Positions 18,326 to 27,395 of a DNA stretch of 64,000 nt are shown here, piece after piece. The translations under genes and the position numbers were made by a program. Source of the stretch: Qipengyuania proteolytica (GTDB lineage Bacteria > Pseudomonadota > Alphaproteobacteria > Sphingomonadales > Sphingomonadaceae); NCBI RefSeq assembly GCF_019711565.1, contig NZ_JAIGNN010000002.1, positions 248,001 through 312,000 on the forward strand, in the 5' to 3' direction. The notes under the pieces were generated by a model. It saw only the letters and a list, made by a program, of their open reading frames with translations. It did not search any database and was not told the DNA's origin. Numbering within the stretch: the stretch's first letter is position 1; every line of letters starts with the position of its first letter.

Positions 18326-18343
18326 CGGCCCTCCCCCGCGATG

Positions 18344-19540
18344 TCAGGCTGCCGCGCGGGTGGCCTGGCTTTCGAAATAGTCGATCATCATGGTCAGAAC
18401 GTGGCGCAGCGACTGCTCCTGTTCGTCGAGACGACGCTCGATGGCCGAAAGGCGCTGGTCGGCATCGGCGGGCAAGCTGCCACCGGCTTCGGCCCGTGTC
18501 TTCGACAGCTTCTCGACCTCGCGGCGCAGCGCCGCCATATGCTTGTCGCGCTCGGCAAAGGCCTTCTCGATGGCGTTGATCTGCATATCGAGCAGGCCGC
18601 GTACGCGTTCCTGCGACACCGGTTGGGGCGCGGCGGCGGCCTGCGCCGCCTTGGCGATCGCGTCGGCCGCCGGAAGATCGCGATCCGGACGCGGCCGGGC
18701 GACCTTGGTCTCGGCCTGCTCCGGCGAGGCGTCGCCAGCCATCTCCTCGAGCACGGCTTCGAGCATGTCGGCTTCGAGCACCGCCTGTTCCTCTACCGCA
18801 CCCATCAGCAGCAGGCGGGTCATCACCTGGTTGACCTTGCGCGGGATACCGCCGGTCGCCTTGTGCAGCTTGACCCACACACCCGCGCCGATCTCGGGAT
18901 TATGGTCCCAGCCGACATGGGCCAGGCGGTGAATCACATAAGGTTCGATCTCGCCCGGCTGCATCGGCTCGAGATGGTGCGCCGCGATCACGCGCTGGCG
19001 TAGCTGTTCGAGCTCGTCCGACTGCGCGAGCAGGTGCTTGAATTCGGGCTGGCCGAGCAGGAGCGTCTGCAGCAGTGGGTGCGAGCCGAGCTGGAAGTTC
19101 GACAGCATCCGCAGCTCTTCGAGCGCGCCGATCGAGAGATTTTGCGCCTCGTCGACTATCAGCAGCACGCGGCGGCCGTTGCGGGCTTCCTCGTGCAGGA
19201 ACAGCTCGATCGCGGCCAGTGCCGCCGCCTTGTCGCCGCCATCTACATCGAGACCGAAGCTGCGCGCGGCCACGTGGATCATCTCCTCGCCGTCGAGCGC
19301 GCTGGTGACGACTTCGCCCACAGTCATACGCTCGCCGTCGAGCTTTTCCTTGAGGTGCGCGACCAGCGTCGACTTGCCCGCGCCCACCTCGCCGGTGATG
19401 ACGACGAAGCCCTCGCCCTGGTTCAGGCCGTAGCCGAGATAGCTCAGCGCCTTCTTGTGCGTGAGGCTTTCGAAATAGAACGCCGGGTCGGGGGTGAGCT
19501 GGAAGGGCCGCTCGCTGAAACCGTAGAATTCCTCGTACAT
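18344..19540 (-). CDS. XrtA-associated ExeA-like ATPase (TIGR03015-like)
   Basis: A 398-residue AAA ATPase related to ExeA/GspA of type II secretion. It starts MYEEFYGFSERPFQLTPDP, a stretch highly typical of the family. Walker A GEVGAGKST is at residues 50-58, Walker B is LLIVDEAQNL. The C-terminal part has a low-complexity linker (KAAQAAAAPQP) and two heptad stretches rich in E, R and L, likely coiled coils for self-association. The cytoplasmic ATPase probably energises or positions the polysaccharide export assembly. It is 13 bases downstream of the outer-membrane protein gene. The start is fixed by the conserved N-terminus. Confidence 0.93.
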   Translation of the reverse strand: MYEEFYGFSERPFQLTPDPAFYFESLTHKKALSYLGYGLNQGEGFVVITGEVGAGKSTLVAHLKEKLDGERMTVGEVVTSALDGEEMIHVAARSFGLDVDGGDKAAALAAIELFLHEEARNGRRVLLIVDEAQNLSIGALEELRMLSNFQLGSHPLLQTLLLGQPEFKHLLAQSDELEQLRQRVIAAHHLEPMQPGEIEPYVIHRLAHVGWDHNPEIGAGVWVKLHKATGGIPRKVNQVMTRLLLMGAVEEQAVLEADMLEAVLEEMAGDASPEQAETKVARPRPDRDLPAADAIAKAAQAAAAPQPVSQERVRGLLDMQINAIEKAFAERDKHMAALRREVEKLSKTRAEAGGSLPADADQRLSAIERRLDEQEQSLRHVLTMMIDYFESQATRAAA

Positions 19541-19553
19541 CGAAGCGTCCTTA

Positions 19554-21224
19554 TCAGAAATCGTAGCGCAGGCCGAGCAGCGCGGAGGCGGTAACCACCT
19601 CGTCCGGCGCGGCTTCCGCATCGAGCATGGACAGGGCAACCGCGGCGCGCGCCGAGAGGTTACGCCAGACCTGCTCCGAATAGGAGGCCGAGGTGCCGAG
19701 CGCGAAGGCGTCGCCGAGCGCGCCTGCACCGCTTTCGAACCAGTTGGCATAGGTGTTGAGCGAATAGTTGCCGCGGCCCAGCGGGCCCGCGAGGTTCGCC
19801 GAGACATAGACGCTCTCGTCGACGATCCCGTCGGCCAGCGCGAGCGGCGTGCCCGGCGCGCCGATGAAGCGGCGGCGGTCGTAGCCGGCACCGATGCCGG
19901 CGACCGTGCGGCCCATCTGGTGGGTGTAGCTCAAGGCCACGCCCCGGCCGCGGAAGACCGAAGAGCGGACCGAGCCAAGCACGCCGTCGATGCAGCCCGA
20001 CCCGTCGAAGCTGTTGACGCAGCCGGTGATGTCGCCCGTGACCGGATCGCGCACGACCGAGAAATCGGTCGGCAGCGCGGCGAGCGCATTGTTGAGGCGG
20101 CCGCCGAAGCCCTGGATGCCATCATAGACGCCGATGCCGAAGGTGCTGCGGCTGCTCGGGGTCCAGGTGAAGCTGCCGTAGAAGGTCTCGCTGTCATAGC
20201 GGTGGCCGAAGGTCGCCTGCAGCTGCGTGCGGCTGCTCGGGCGCCACATGACGCCGACGTCCCAGATCAGGCCGTCCGCCTCGTAGGCGATGACGCGCGG
20301 GCTGGTCTCGTCGGTGACATAGCGGCCGTCCGAACCGATCACCGGATTGCCGTCGGCGTCGCGCACGGCGTCGCGGCTCGATACCTCGACATCCTCGAAG
20401 CCCGCGCCGAAGACGAAGGCCAGCGTCGGCGAGACCGGCACGGTCACATCGCCCCGCACATACGCATCGCGCACGCGCTGGTCGAGGTTCGAGACGTCTT
20501 CCTGATAGTAACCGGCTCCGACGCCGACGCCGACCGGCAGGCCAGCCCAGCCGGGTGCGATCCCGGCGCGCACATTGGCGCTGTGGCTGACGCTGTCATC
20601 GAAGATATCGACCGCCTGCCCGCTCGCCGTGACGATCTCCGGCGCTTCGACGCGCGTGTAGCCGATGCGATAATTGGCCGAGACTTCGACCGGACCCGCC
20701 TGCGTCTGCAAGGTCGGCCCGGCATAGACCGAGTAGGTCTGCGTGGTCAGGTCGTCGGCCGCAAAGGGCGCGATCGTTGAGCGGCCGCTGCCGTCGACGC
20801 TGGTGCGGTTGGCGAGCGCCCCCGCTTCGACCGTCAGCACATTGGGCACCACCGAGGCATAACCGCGCACGATGCCCGACAGGCTGTCGGAATCGGCCCC
20901 ATCGGACTGGTGCGCGAAATTGCGCTCGTAGCGCACCGAGGCCGCCAGACCGTTGTTGCGGCCCTGGATCGAGGTATCCACGCCTGCCGCAAGCTGCGTG
21001 TAGGTGAGGACGTCGCTCTCGGGCGAGATCTGCCAGTTGGCGATCGTATTTGCCTCGATATAGGGATCGACCCGGACGCTGCGGCCCGAGCGAGGCGCAC
21101 CGTCGGCCTCGGCCTCCTCGGATCCACTGCCCTGAAAATCTTGCGCATGCAGCGGGGCGGCGAGCGGCAGCATGGCTGCAAGCACGAGCGCCGATGCGCA
21201 GGCCAGTTTCTTGCGACTGTTCAT
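19554..21224 (-). CDS. XrtA-associated outer-membrane beta-barrel protein (TIGR03016-like)
   Basis: A 556-residue outer-membrane protein. The signal peptide spans about residues 1-28 and is probably cleaved after LHA. The rest alternates polar and hydrophobic residues in short strands separated by turns rich in D, G and N, and ends LLGLRYDF, a terminal-phenylalanine signal for BAM insertion. Members of this family are found only in exosortase A polysaccharide loci and are thought to form the outer-membrane exit, working with the export lipoprotein. The start at ATG 21224 gives the signal peptide, four bases after the kinase gene. Confidence 0.9.
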   Translation of the reverse strand: MNSRKKLACASALVLAAMLPLAAPLHAQDFQGSGSEEAEADGAPRSGRSVRVDPYIEANTIANWQISPESDVLTYTQLAAGVDTSIQGRNNGLAASVRYERNFAHQSDGADSDSLSGIVRGYASVVPNVLTVEAGALANRTSVDGSGRSTIAPFAADDLTTQTYSVYAGPTLQTQAGPVEVSANYRIGYTRVEAPEIVTASGQAVDIFDDSVSHSANVRAGIAPGWAGLPVGVGVGAGYYQEDVSNLDQRVRDAYVRGDVTVPVSPTLAFVFGAGFEDVEVSSRDAVRDADGNPVIGSDGRYVTDETSPRVIAYEADGLIWDVGVMWRPSSRTQLQATFGHRYDSETFYGSFTWTPSSRSTFGIGVYDGIQGFGGRLNNALAALPTDFSVVRDPVTGDITGCVNSFDGSGCIDGVLGSVRSSVFRGRGVALSYTHQMGRTVAGIGAGYDRRRFIGAPGTPLALADGIVDESVYVSANLAGPLGRGNYSLNTYANWFESGAGALGDAFALGTSASYSEQVWRNLSARAAVALSMLDAEAAPDEVVTASALLGLRYDF

Positions 21225-21228
21225 GGGC

Positions 21229-22281
21229 TTACTCCCCATACCCGTAATAGCTGCCGAACTTGCGGCCGCTCGGGCTGAAGGTGGCATCGTTGAGGAGGAG
21301 CTTGATGTCCGGACAGGCCGACAGCAGGTCCAGCGCATCTTCGAGCGCGGCCCGTCCGGTCTGGTCCGAGCGGGCGACGAGCAGCGCCTGCCCGACATGC
21401 TTGGCCAGCTCCGCCGCGGGCGTTGCGGCAAGGGCCGGCGGGCTGTCGAAAATGAGGAAGCGGTTGGGCGCGCCGCGCGTGAGGCGGTTGAGCACGACCC
21501 AGGTCCGTTCGCTCGCAAGGTATTCGCTGTCGCGCCCCGTGCGTTCGCCTGCCGGGAGCACCCAGAGGCCCGGGATATCCGTCCCGACGACGAAGTCCTC
21601 GACATGCGCCGAGGGATCGGCGAGCACGTCCATGAAGCCCTTGCCCGCTTCGAGGCCGAGCTTGCCCATGATCGACGGCTTGCCGAAATCGGCATCGATC
21701 AGCAGCACTTCCATGTCACGTTCCGCCGCCATGGCGATCGCGAGGTTGAGCGCGCAGAAGGTCTTGCCCTCGTTGGGATGCGGCGAACAGACCAGCACGC
21801 GGCGCGCATGGGCGCTCGCTTCGGCCTTGGCCGCCGCGAGCAACTGGCGCTTCACGATGCGGAATTCCTCCAGCAGCGTGGAAGCGCCGCCATCGGGGTC
21901 GATCAGCCCCTGTTCGCGCAGCATCGAGCGTACGATTTCGCGCTTCTGCCCGGTGAAGGCGACGGCTGGAGTCTCGGGTTCGGCCGGAGTGGCAGCGGGC
22001 ATGGCCGGCTTCGCTGCATCCGCGCCGACCGCTTCGCCGATGTAGTCGGACGACCGGCGCTTGGGCGGTGCCGGCTGGGCGGGCTGTGCGGGCGCAGCGT
22101 CTTCGGTGCGGCGCTTCGGCGCGAACTTCTTCGCCTTGTCGCTCTCCAGCCCCTGCGGAACACCCGCCGGCTTGAGGCTGTCGAGCCCGAATGCGCCGCT
22201 GGCGCGCTCGAGCAGCGAGCCGCGCTTGGGCTCCGTCCCGCTATCCGGGGGCGTGATCTTGGTGGGCTTGTTCACTGACAC
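21229..22281 (-). CDS. XrtA-associated bacterial tyrosine kinase (TIGR03018-like)
   Basis: Cytoplasmic BY-kinase of 350 residues, the CpsD/Wzc-type catalytic half that pairs with the chain-length protein encoded just upstream. The first 100 residues are a proline- and alanine-rich linker. The Walker A motif PHPNEGKTF lies at about 166-174, Walker A' is VLLIDADFGKPS. The C-terminus FGSYYGYGE carries a tyrosine cluster (Tyr345, 346, 348), the expected autophosphorylation site that controls chain length and export. The gene is nine bases downstream of the chain-length gene, and four bases separate it from the outer-membrane protein gene. Confidence 0.93.
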   Translation of the reverse strand: MSVNKPTKITPPDSGTEPKRGSLLERASGAFGLDSLKPAGVPQGLESDKAKKFAPKRRTEDAAPAQPAQPAPPKRRSSDYIGEAVGADAAKPAMPAATPAEPETPAVAFTGQKREIVRSMLREQGLIDPDGGASTLLEEFRIVKRQLLAAAKAEASAHARRVLVCSPHPNEGKTFCALNLAIAMAAERDMEVLLIDADFGKPSIMGKLGLEAGKGFMDVLADPSAHVEDFVVGTDIPGLWVLPAGERTGRDSEYLASERTWVVLNRLTRGAPNRFLIFDSPPALAATPAAELAKHVGQALLVARSDQTGRAALEDALDLLSACPDIKLLLNDATFSPSGRKFGSYYGYGE

Positions 22282-22290
22282 GTTTCCCCC

Positions 22291-23811
22291 TCAGGCCACC
22301 GATCCGACCTGGATGACCTCGACGACCAGCAGCAACAGGCAGATGCCTGCCAGCGCACCGCTCGCGGCGAAGAACTTCTTGAGCTGCATTCTCTCGAGCC
22401 GCCGCGCCTCTGCCGTGACCGAGCGGGAGATCGTCCCGATGACCGGAATATCGAGCACCCGCTCGAGCTTGTCGGCGGTAGTGAAGCTGGACTTCATCTG
22501 GCCGAGGACGAAGGCAATAGCGGCCCCTGCACCGAAACCCGCCAGCAGCACCCCGACCAGCAGCAGCGGGCGGTTCGGTGCCGCCGGCTTGGTGGGCGCG
22601 GTAGGCGGATCGATCACTTCGAACTGAAACGCGCTGCGCTCGGTCTCGACCTGTCCGCGCAGGCGCATTTCCTCGCGGTCGTTGAGAAGCTCGTCGTATT
22701 TTTCCTTGAGCACCTCGTAATCGCGGGTGATGCGGTTGGCCTCGGCGGCCACGGCGGGTTCTTCCGCCTGGTTCGCGATCAGGCGCGAGATATCCGATTG
22801 CAGCGCCGCCTTGCGGGCCTGCAATGCCTGGTAGTTCGCTTGCCGTTCGGATCGCATTGCGACGAGCGAGGCATAGGCCGGGTTGGGCGCACCGGTCGAT
22901 CCGGCCGGTTCGCGGGCGGCCTGTTCGCGCAGCGCGGCGATCTGGCGCTGCTGCGCCTGGATGTCCGGGTGGCTATCGGTGAGGCCGCGGGCCCGCATCG
23001 CGGCGAGCTGCGACTGGGCCTGCGACAGCGCACCCCGCGCGCCGCCTTCGGCGCCGAAGGTCGCGATGGTCCGCGGCGTGCTGGAAATCTGTCCGTCTAT
23101 CGCGGCAAGCGAGCTAGATGCAGCGGCAATGTCGCTATCCACGCCGCGCATTTCGTCCCGCATGGTGTTGAGGCGGCTGCTGACGCTGCCGCTACCGCCG
23201 ATCAGTTCGGGATGCTGCGCTTCGAAGGCGAGGCGGCGCTGTTCGGCAGCCTCGAGTTCCTTCTTCCGATCGTCGAGCTGCTGGTCGAGGAAGACCAGCG
23301 TATCGGCCACCTGCCCGCGATTGCCGGAGACGTTCTCCTCGCGGAAGATGTCGATCAGCTTCTGCACGACGTCCTGCGCCAGGGCCGCGTTTTCCGCATC
23401 GGTCAGCGAGGAATCGCCGATGGTTGCGGTGAGTTCGAAGAGGTTGTCCTCGGTGCTCTTCACACCGACATTCTTGGTCAGGCCGTCCACCGCGCTCTGC
23501 ATCTCGCGCTGCGTATTGACGTTTTCGCCCAGCTTGGTCGCGCGGACGACCTTCTCGAGATTGACCGCGCTGGTCAGCGTCTGGCGCACCTTGGTGATCG
23601 CCTGCCTGCCCTCGCCCGAAATCTCGAGCTGCTTGGACAGCACGTCGTCGAGCTCGACATAGATACGCGCGCGGCTTTCGTAGCTGTTCGGGATCGTCGC
23701 CACGAACAGCCAGCCGAGGATGCAGACGCCCCAGGCCACAGCAAGCGCCAGCCAGCGGCGGTTCCACACCGTGTGCAGCGCGCCGCGGATCTCGTCGAAA
23801 ACTTCCTGCAT
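22291..23811 (-). CDS. XrtA-associated chain-length determinant protein (TIGR03007-like)
   Basis: Polysaccharide co-polymerase of the Wzz/GumC type, 506 residues. An N-terminal membrane segment (about 20-40) and a C-terminal one (about 480-500) enclose a large periplasmic domain with long helical, Q/R/A-rich coiled-coil stretches. The Wzz signature near the first helix includes SRARIYVELDDVLSKQL. The kinase domain is absent here and supplied by the separate downstream gene, so this is the split form of a Wzc system. It controls polymer length and links synthesis to the export lipoprotein. The start at ATG 23811 is 15 bases after the export gene. Confidence 0.93.
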   Translation of the reverse strand: MQEVFDEIRGALHTVWNRRWLALAVAWGVCILGWLFVATIPNSYESRARIYVELDDVLSKQLEISGEGRQAITKVRQTLTSAVNLEKVVRATKLGENVNTQREMQSAVDGLTKNVGVKSTEDNLFELTATIGDSSLTDAENAALAQDVVQKLIDIFREENVSGNRGQVADTLVFLDQQLDDRKKELEAAEQRRLAFEAQHPELIGGSGSVSSRLNTMRDEMRGVDSDIAAASSSLAAIDGQISSTPRTIATFGAEGGARGALSQAQSQLAAMRARGLTDSHPDIQAQQRQIAALREQAAREPAGSTGAPNPAYASLVAMRSERQANYQALQARKAALQSDISRLIANQAEEPAVAAEANRITRDYEVLKEKYDELLNDREEMRLRGQVETERSAFQFEVIDPPTAPTKPAAPNRPLLLVGVLLAGFGAGAAIAFVLGQMKSSFTTADKLERVLDIPVIGTISRSVTAEARRLERMQLKKFFAASGALAGICLLLLVVEVIQVGSVA

Positions 23812-23826
23812 GCCCCCGCAGACCCC

Positions 23827-24468
23827 TTAGAAGGTGCTTTCCGGGATGATTATCACATCTCCCGGCTGCAACAGAACATTCGCCTTGCTGTCACCGCGCT
23901 TGAGCAGGTCGGTCAGGCGCAGCGCATATTCGCGCTGGCGGCCGAGCTGCTTGTCGAACCGGATCAGCTTGGCGCGATTGCCCGCGGCGAACTCGCTCAG
24001 ACCGCCCACGGCGATCATGGCGTCGAGGACGGTCATGTTCGCGCGATAGGGCAGCGAGGCCGGCTGTTCGGTCGCCCCGACGATGCGGACCTGCTGGCTG
24101 AAAGTGCCCGCGAATTCGTTGACGATCACCGAGACCAGCGGGTCCTCGATATACTGGCTCAGCTGCAGGCGGATGTCCTCCTCCAGCATCGAGGGAGTCT
24201 TGCCAACTGCGGGCATGTCCTTGACCAGCGGGATGGTGATGCGACCGTCGGGGCGGACCTGGATCTTCTCCGCACCCAGTTCGGGGTTGCGCCAGACGTG
24301 GATGGTGAGCTCGTCGAGCGGACCGATCACATATTCCTCGCCCGGACCTTCCTGCAGCGCGACGAAGGTCGCCGGCGGCAGTTCCTCGCCCGTGGTGGTG
24401 CATCCGCCGAGAGCCAGCGTGGCGACGGCACATCCGGCAAGCAAGCTGGCAGTACGGGTGAAGCGCAT
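23827..24468 (-). CDS. Polysaccharide export lipoprotein (Wza-like, XrtA type)
   Basis: A 213-residue periplasmic or outer-membrane export protein. The signal peptide ends in a lipobox LALGGC, giving lipidation at Cys23. A Poly_export domain follows (EEYVIGPLDELTIHVWRNPE), then an SLBB domain toward the C-terminus ending in the family's VLLQPGDVIIIPES. It is shorter than E. coli Wza (one SLBB repeat and no amphipathic outer helix), which fits a partner beta-barrel, the outer-membrane protein in the same operon. It is the first gene of the ten-gene minus-strand operon; the start at ATG 24468 is fixed by the signal peptide. Confidence 0.94.
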   Translation of the reverse strand: MRFTRTASLLAGCAVATLALGGCTTTGEELPPATFVALQEGPGEEYVIGPLDELTIHVWRNPELGAEKIQVRPDGRITIPLVKDMPAVGKTPSMLEEDIRLQLSQYIEDPLVSVIVNEFAGTFSQQVRIVGATEQPASLPYRANMTVLDAMIAVGGLSEFAAGNRAKLIRFDKQLGRQREYALRLTDLLKRGDSKANVLLQPGDVIIIPESTF

Positions 24469-24630
24469 AGATCGTATCCCTGAACATACGTGTGGGACGG
24501 ACAGGCACGGCATGCGCCCGGCAATCCCGGTTTGGGCCATCTATTGCCCGATAAAGGTGAACATACTGTTATCCATGCGCCCGGAATGCGGCGGATTCCC
24601 GCGGGTTTACCCTGTTTTACGCGGGGTGTC
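24469..24630 (-). promoter_or_regulatory. Promoter region of the exopolysaccharide operon with a direct repeat
   Basis: The 162 bases between the PLP-decarboxylase stop and the export-lipoprotein start are the only sizeable gap upstream of the ten-gene operon, so its promoter is expected here. On the transcribed (minus) strand the 9-mer GTATGTTCA occurs twice, at 24558-24566 and 24481-24489, 77 bases apart. Such spaced half-sites suggest an activator or repressor. I cannot place a trustworthy -35/-10 pair. The region is less GC-rich than its surroundings. Confidence 0.45.
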
Positions 24631-25857
24631 TCAAATCAGGACTTCGGCTGCCGGCCCCTGTCCGAGGAATGCGCTGGGCGAGGCGCTGGCGCCATAGGCC
24701 CCGGCGCAGAACACCGCGACCAGATCGCCGACCTCGGCATGCGGCAGTTGCGCCTTGTCGGCGAGGCGATCGAGCGGGGTGCACAGGCAGCCGACGACGT
24801 TGGCCTCTTGGGTCGGCTCCGCATCGAAGCGGCTCGCGATGGCGACGGGATAGTTGCGGCGCACCACCGTGCCGAAATTGCCCGACGCGGCGAGTTGGTG
24901 GTGCAAGCCGCCATCGGTGACGAGATAGGTCTCGCCGTAGCTGTCCTTCCGGTCGACGATGCGGGTCAGGTAAACGCCAGCCTCGCCAACGAGATAGCGA
25001 CCGAGTTCGATAAAGAGTTCAGCTTCGGCGAGCGTGTCGGGAAGATGCCGGAAGCGCTCCTCCAGCGCATCGCCCACCGCCTGGATATCGAGCGGTTCGT
25101 CGCCGGCGAAATAGGGGATGCCGAAACCGCCGCCCATGTTGAGCTTGGGCAGCGCCACACCCGCCTCTTGCGCGATGCGGTCGGCGCAGTCGAGCACTTT
25201 GGCCTGCATGTCGATCACTGCCTCGGCCGACAGCGCCTGGCTACCGGTGAAGATATGCAAGCCCCGCCACTCGCAGCCTGCGGCGATAATCTCGCGCGCC
25301 AGGGCCGGCACCTCGGTCGCATCGACGCCGAAGGGCCTGGGCCCGCCGCCCATCTTCATGCCCGAGCCCTTGAGCTCGAAATCGGGGTTCACGCGGATCG
25401 CGAGCCGCGGCGTGGTGCCGGTCCGCTCCCCGATGGCGAGCGCCCGGCGGGCCTCGTTGGCGCTTTCGAGATTCAGCGTCACGCCGGCGGCAATCGCGGC
25501 TTCGAGCTCCTCGTCGCGCTTGCCGGGCCCGGCAAAGCTCACCCGTGACAGGTCGAAACCGGTCGCCCTGACCATTTCCAGTTCGCCGCCCGAGGCGATG
25601 TCGAGTCCGTCCGCCAGGGTAGACACAAACTCAAGAACAGGCGCGAAACTGTTGGCTTTTATAGCATAATTTATCCTGATACGCTCAGGCATGGCCGCGC
25701 GCAGGTCGGCGAACCGCTGCGCGATCAGTGCGCGCGAATAGACGAAGAGCGGGGTGCGCCCGGCTTCTTCGACCAATTCGGAAACCTTGCGCCCAGCAAT
25801 CGCCAGCTCGCCGTCTATCGCGGAATAGCCGCCGGGAATGGGACCGAGGGGCTTCAT
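24631..25857 (-). CDS. PLP-dependent decarboxylase, exosortase A-associated (TIGR03099-like)
   Basis: Fold-type III PLP decarboxylase of 408 residues, related to diaminopimelate and ornithine decarboxylases. Lys67 in INYAIKANS is the Schiff-base lysine; the phosphate-binding glycines are in NMGGGFGIPY, and VFCAGAYG near the C-terminus resembles the family's dimer-interface active-site region. It would decarboxylate an amino acid, giving an amine or diamine. It lies in the exosortase-linked module with an AMP-forming ligase, so the amine may be joined to an activated acyl group; this is inference. The start at ATG 25857 overlaps the ligase stop in an ATGA. Confidence 0.9.
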   Translation of the reverse strand: MKPLGPIPGGYSAIDGELAIAGRKVSELVEEAGRTPLFVYSRALIAQRFADLRAAMPERIRINYAIKANSFAPVLEFVSTLADGLDIASGGELEMVRATGFDLSRVSFAGPGKRDEELEAAIAAGVTLNLESANEARRALAIGERTGTTPRLAIRVNPDFELKGSGMKMGGGPRPFGVDATEVPALAREIIAAGCEWRGLHIFTGSQALSAEAVIDMQAKVLDCADRIAQEAGVALPKLNMGGGFGIPYFAGDEPLDIQAVGDALEERFRHLPDTLAEAELFIELGRYLVGEAGVYLTRIVDRKDSYGETYLVTDGGLHHQLAASGNFGTVVRRNYPVAIASRFDAEPTQEANVVGCLCTPLDRLADKAQLPHAEVGDLVAVFCAGAYGASASPSAFLGQGPAAEVLI

Positions 25858-27368
25858 GCGCCGATCTCGCGGGCAATCGCGGTCCGGTCCAGCTTTCCAT
25901 TCGGATTGAGCGGCAGCGTGTCGCGCCAATGGATCGCGTGCGGTTGCATGAAATTCGGCAGGTCCTTCTTGAGCGCCTTTTCGAGCGCCGGTCCCCCATC
26001 GTCAATGTTGTTCGCTGCGCGCACCACGAGGTGGATTGCATGACCGAGCCGCTCGTCGGGCACGCCCAACGCTACAACCTCGGCCACCAGGCCTGTAGCG
26101 AGCGCGGCACTTTCGAGCTCCTGCGGACTGATCCGGTTGCCCGCACTCTTGATCATCGCATCGCGCCGCCCGACGAAATAGAGCAGGCCATCCTCGTCGC
26201 GCTTGACCCGGTCGCCGGACCACACAGCAGTCCCGCGGTAGGTCGAGGCAACAGGCGCAGGCTTGAACCTCTCCGCTGTCCGCTCCGGGTCTTGCCAATA
26301 ACCTTGCGCGACCAGCGGACCGCAATGCACCAGTTCGCCCTCCGTATCCGGCGCAGCCACCTCGCCGGCATCATCGATCACGAGGATCTCCGCGAAGGGA
26401 ATCGCCTTGCCCATCGAAGTCGGATGCGCGTCGACGAGTTCGGGATCGAGATAGGTCGAACGGAATGCCTCCGTCAGGCCGTACATGGGAAAAAGTTTTG
26501 TTTCCGGGAACATGGTACGCAAGTTTCGCACGAGTTCGACAGTCAGCGCGCCGCCAGAATTGGTCAGCCGGCGCATGCTCGCGATCGCCTCCTGCGGCCA
26601 TTCGGTCTCGGTCAGTTGGACCCACAATGGCGGGACCGCCGCCAGCGTCGTCACCCCGTGCTTCGCGCAGGCCTTGGCGACATCCTTCGGGAACAGGTAA
26701 TCGAGCGGCACCACCGCCCCGCCGGCATACCAGGTCGAGAGCAACTGGTTCTGGCCATAGTCGAAGCTCAGCGGGAGAACCGCGAGCGTCACATCGTCGC
26801 TCGCCATGCCGAGATAGGAAGCGACGGAGACCGCCCCGAGCCACATATTGGCGTGGCTGAGCATGACCCCCTTGGGCTTGCCGGTTGAACCACTTGTGTA
26901 GAGGATTGCGGCCAGTTCCTGCGGGTCCTGCGTGGACGGACCGAGCGTGGCACCCCCCGCATCGGCAAGCGCAAACACGTCGTTTTCGTCAAACACCTCG
27001 CACCCTTCGGGCACATCCCCGGCCTCCAGTGTGGCCAAGCGCGCCTTCGTGCCGACCAGCGTGACAGCACCGCTGTCACCGAGGATATGCGCGACCTGCG
27101 CCCGCTTCAGCAGCGGATTGATCGGCACATGGATCAGGCCGGCGCGGGCGGCTGCCAGCGGCAGGAGGCAGGTGAGTTCGCCCTTTGCGGCCCAGCTGGC
27201 GACCCGCGCGCCCTTCTGCGCCCTCTGTGCCAGCCAGCCTGCGAGCAGCCCGACCCGCGCGCGCAGATCGGCATAGGTCAGCGTGCGGTCGCGCAGCACC
27301 AGGGCAACAGCCTGTGCATCGCCTCTCTCGGTCAGTTGATCGAGCGGGAACGGCGTGGGATAAGGCAT
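25854..27368 (-). CDS. AMP-forming acyl-CoA ligase, exosortase A-associated (TIGR03098-like)
   Basis: Adenylate-forming enzyme of 504 residues (ANL superfamily). The P-loop-like motif YTSGSTGKPKG lies at about 157-167; later motifs are MYGLTEAFR, YRGTAVWSGDRV and the C-terminal GKLDRTAI with the catalytic lysine. It would adenylate a carboxylate and load it on CoA or, more likely given the neighbouring carrier gene, on the phosphopantetheine arm of that protein. The start MPYPTPF at ATG 27368 matches the usual length. The divergent GNAT gene begins only 27 bases upstream, so promoters must overlap coding sequence. Confidence 0.9.
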   Translation of the reverse strand: MPYPTPFPLDQLTERGDAQAVALVLRDRTLTYADLRARVGLLAGWLAQRAQKGARVASWAAKGELTCLLPLAAARAGLIHVPINPLLKRAQVAHILGDSGAVTLVGTKARLATLEAGDVPEGCEVFDENDVFALADAGGATLGPSTQDPQELAAILYTSGSTGKPKGVMLSHANMWLGAVSVASYLGMASDDVTLAVLPLSFDYGQNQLLSTWYAGGAVVPLDYLFPKDVAKACAKHGVTTLAAVPPLWVQLTETEWPQEAIASMRRLTNSGGALTVELVRNLRTMFPETKLFPMYGLTEAFRSTYLDPELVDAHPTSMGKAIPFAEILVIDDAGEVAAPDTEGELVHCGPLVAQGYWQDPERTAERFKPAPVASTYRGTAVWSGDRVKRDEDGLLYFVGRRDAMIKSAGNRISPQELESAALATGLVAEVVALGVPDERLGHAIHLVVRAANNIDDGGPALEKALKKDLPNFMQPHAIHWRDTLPLNPNGKLDRTAIAREIGA

Positions 27369-27395
27369 CGATGCTCCAAGGCGGGGAATTTCCGG

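Noticed and set aside
24469-24630. The GTATGTTCA repeats as LexA boxes
   Set aside because: GAAC is present but the second GAAC seven bases on is missing in both copies, so the LexA direct repeat is not met.
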